5,365 nucleotides of DNA. It comes from a bacterium. Lineage in GTDB: Bacteria; UBA9089; CG2-30-40-21. How positions within the stretch are numbered: position 1 is the first letter of the stretch; the number at the start of each line of letters is the position of its first letter. The stretch is taken from the NCBI GenBank assembly GCA_018814245.1, contig JAHIZN010000347.1:1-5365 (forward strand). The letters are read 5' to 3'. The position numbers and the translations under genes are program-made. Of this stretch, positions 5,354-5,365 are shown in pieces. The notes beneath the pieces were generated by a model. That model was given only the letters and a program-made list of their open reading frames with translations. It ran no database searches and was not told the DNA's origin.

Positions 5354-5365
5354 AATCTATAGGAA

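Larger units (their letters stand above)
4963..5365. other. Gene-free region upstream of secD
   Basis: These 403 bases hold the secD leader, its consensus promoter, a degenerate palindromic repeat, a 15-bp tandem duplication and two 23-bp direct repeats. A 90-codon minus-strand frame (5280-5008, TTG start, or ATG at 5268) crosses it, but it runs over the repeats and its last third is the promoter itself. Its protein resembles nothing I know, so I do not call it a gene. No yajC, the usual partner upstream of secD, is present. Confidence 0.6.

Overview
The window carries three complete genes, all on the minus strand, in the transcription order secD (4962 to 3334), secF (3198 to 2272) and rel (2222 to 252). 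The DNA is fairly AT-rich. SecD and SecF are separate proteins and there is a single long RelA/SpoT homologue. The short intergenic gaps hold GTAG-ended palindromic repeats. This suits a bacterial chromosome, possibly from a poorly characterised or candidate-phylum lineage. No rRNA or strong taxonomic marker is present, so I do not name a phylum.

Layout from right to left, the direction of transcription. The stretch 5365-4963 has no convincing gene. It holds two identical 23-bp direct repeats, a degenerate palindromic repeat, a 15-bp tandem duplication and a textbook sigma-70-type promoter (TTGACA, 17 bp, TATAAT, with an extended -10 TG). The promoter feeds a leader of about 75 nt into secD. 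SecD is complete and has an unusual insert of about 100 residues after its first membrane segment, built of seven consecutive 14-residue Trp-anchored repeats. A 135-nt gap follows with a composite hairpin repeat starting at the secD stop codon, then secF. A 49-nt gap consisting largely of a perfect 29-bp palindrome that shares one base with the secF stop codon leads to rel. Downstream of rel (251-1) there is only AT-rich inverted-repeat and purine/pyrimidine-biased sequence.

How the genes work together. SecD and SecF form the membrane complex that uses the proton gradient to help pull preproteins out of the SecYEG channel. Rel makes and degrades (p)ppGpp, the stringent-response alarmone. The pairing is probably inherited synteny: many bacteria have a secD-secF-recJ-apt-rel type cluster, and here recJ and apt are absent and yajC is not next to secD. 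The Rel protein keeps both catalytic centres but lacks a recognisable helical domain between its TGS and zinc-finger regions.

The points most worth following up are the SecD repeat insert, the shortened Rel regulatory region, and the related palindromic repeats found in all three gaps upstream of secD, secF and rel, two of them exactly at stop codons. I see no clear sign of a wholly new multi-gene system here.
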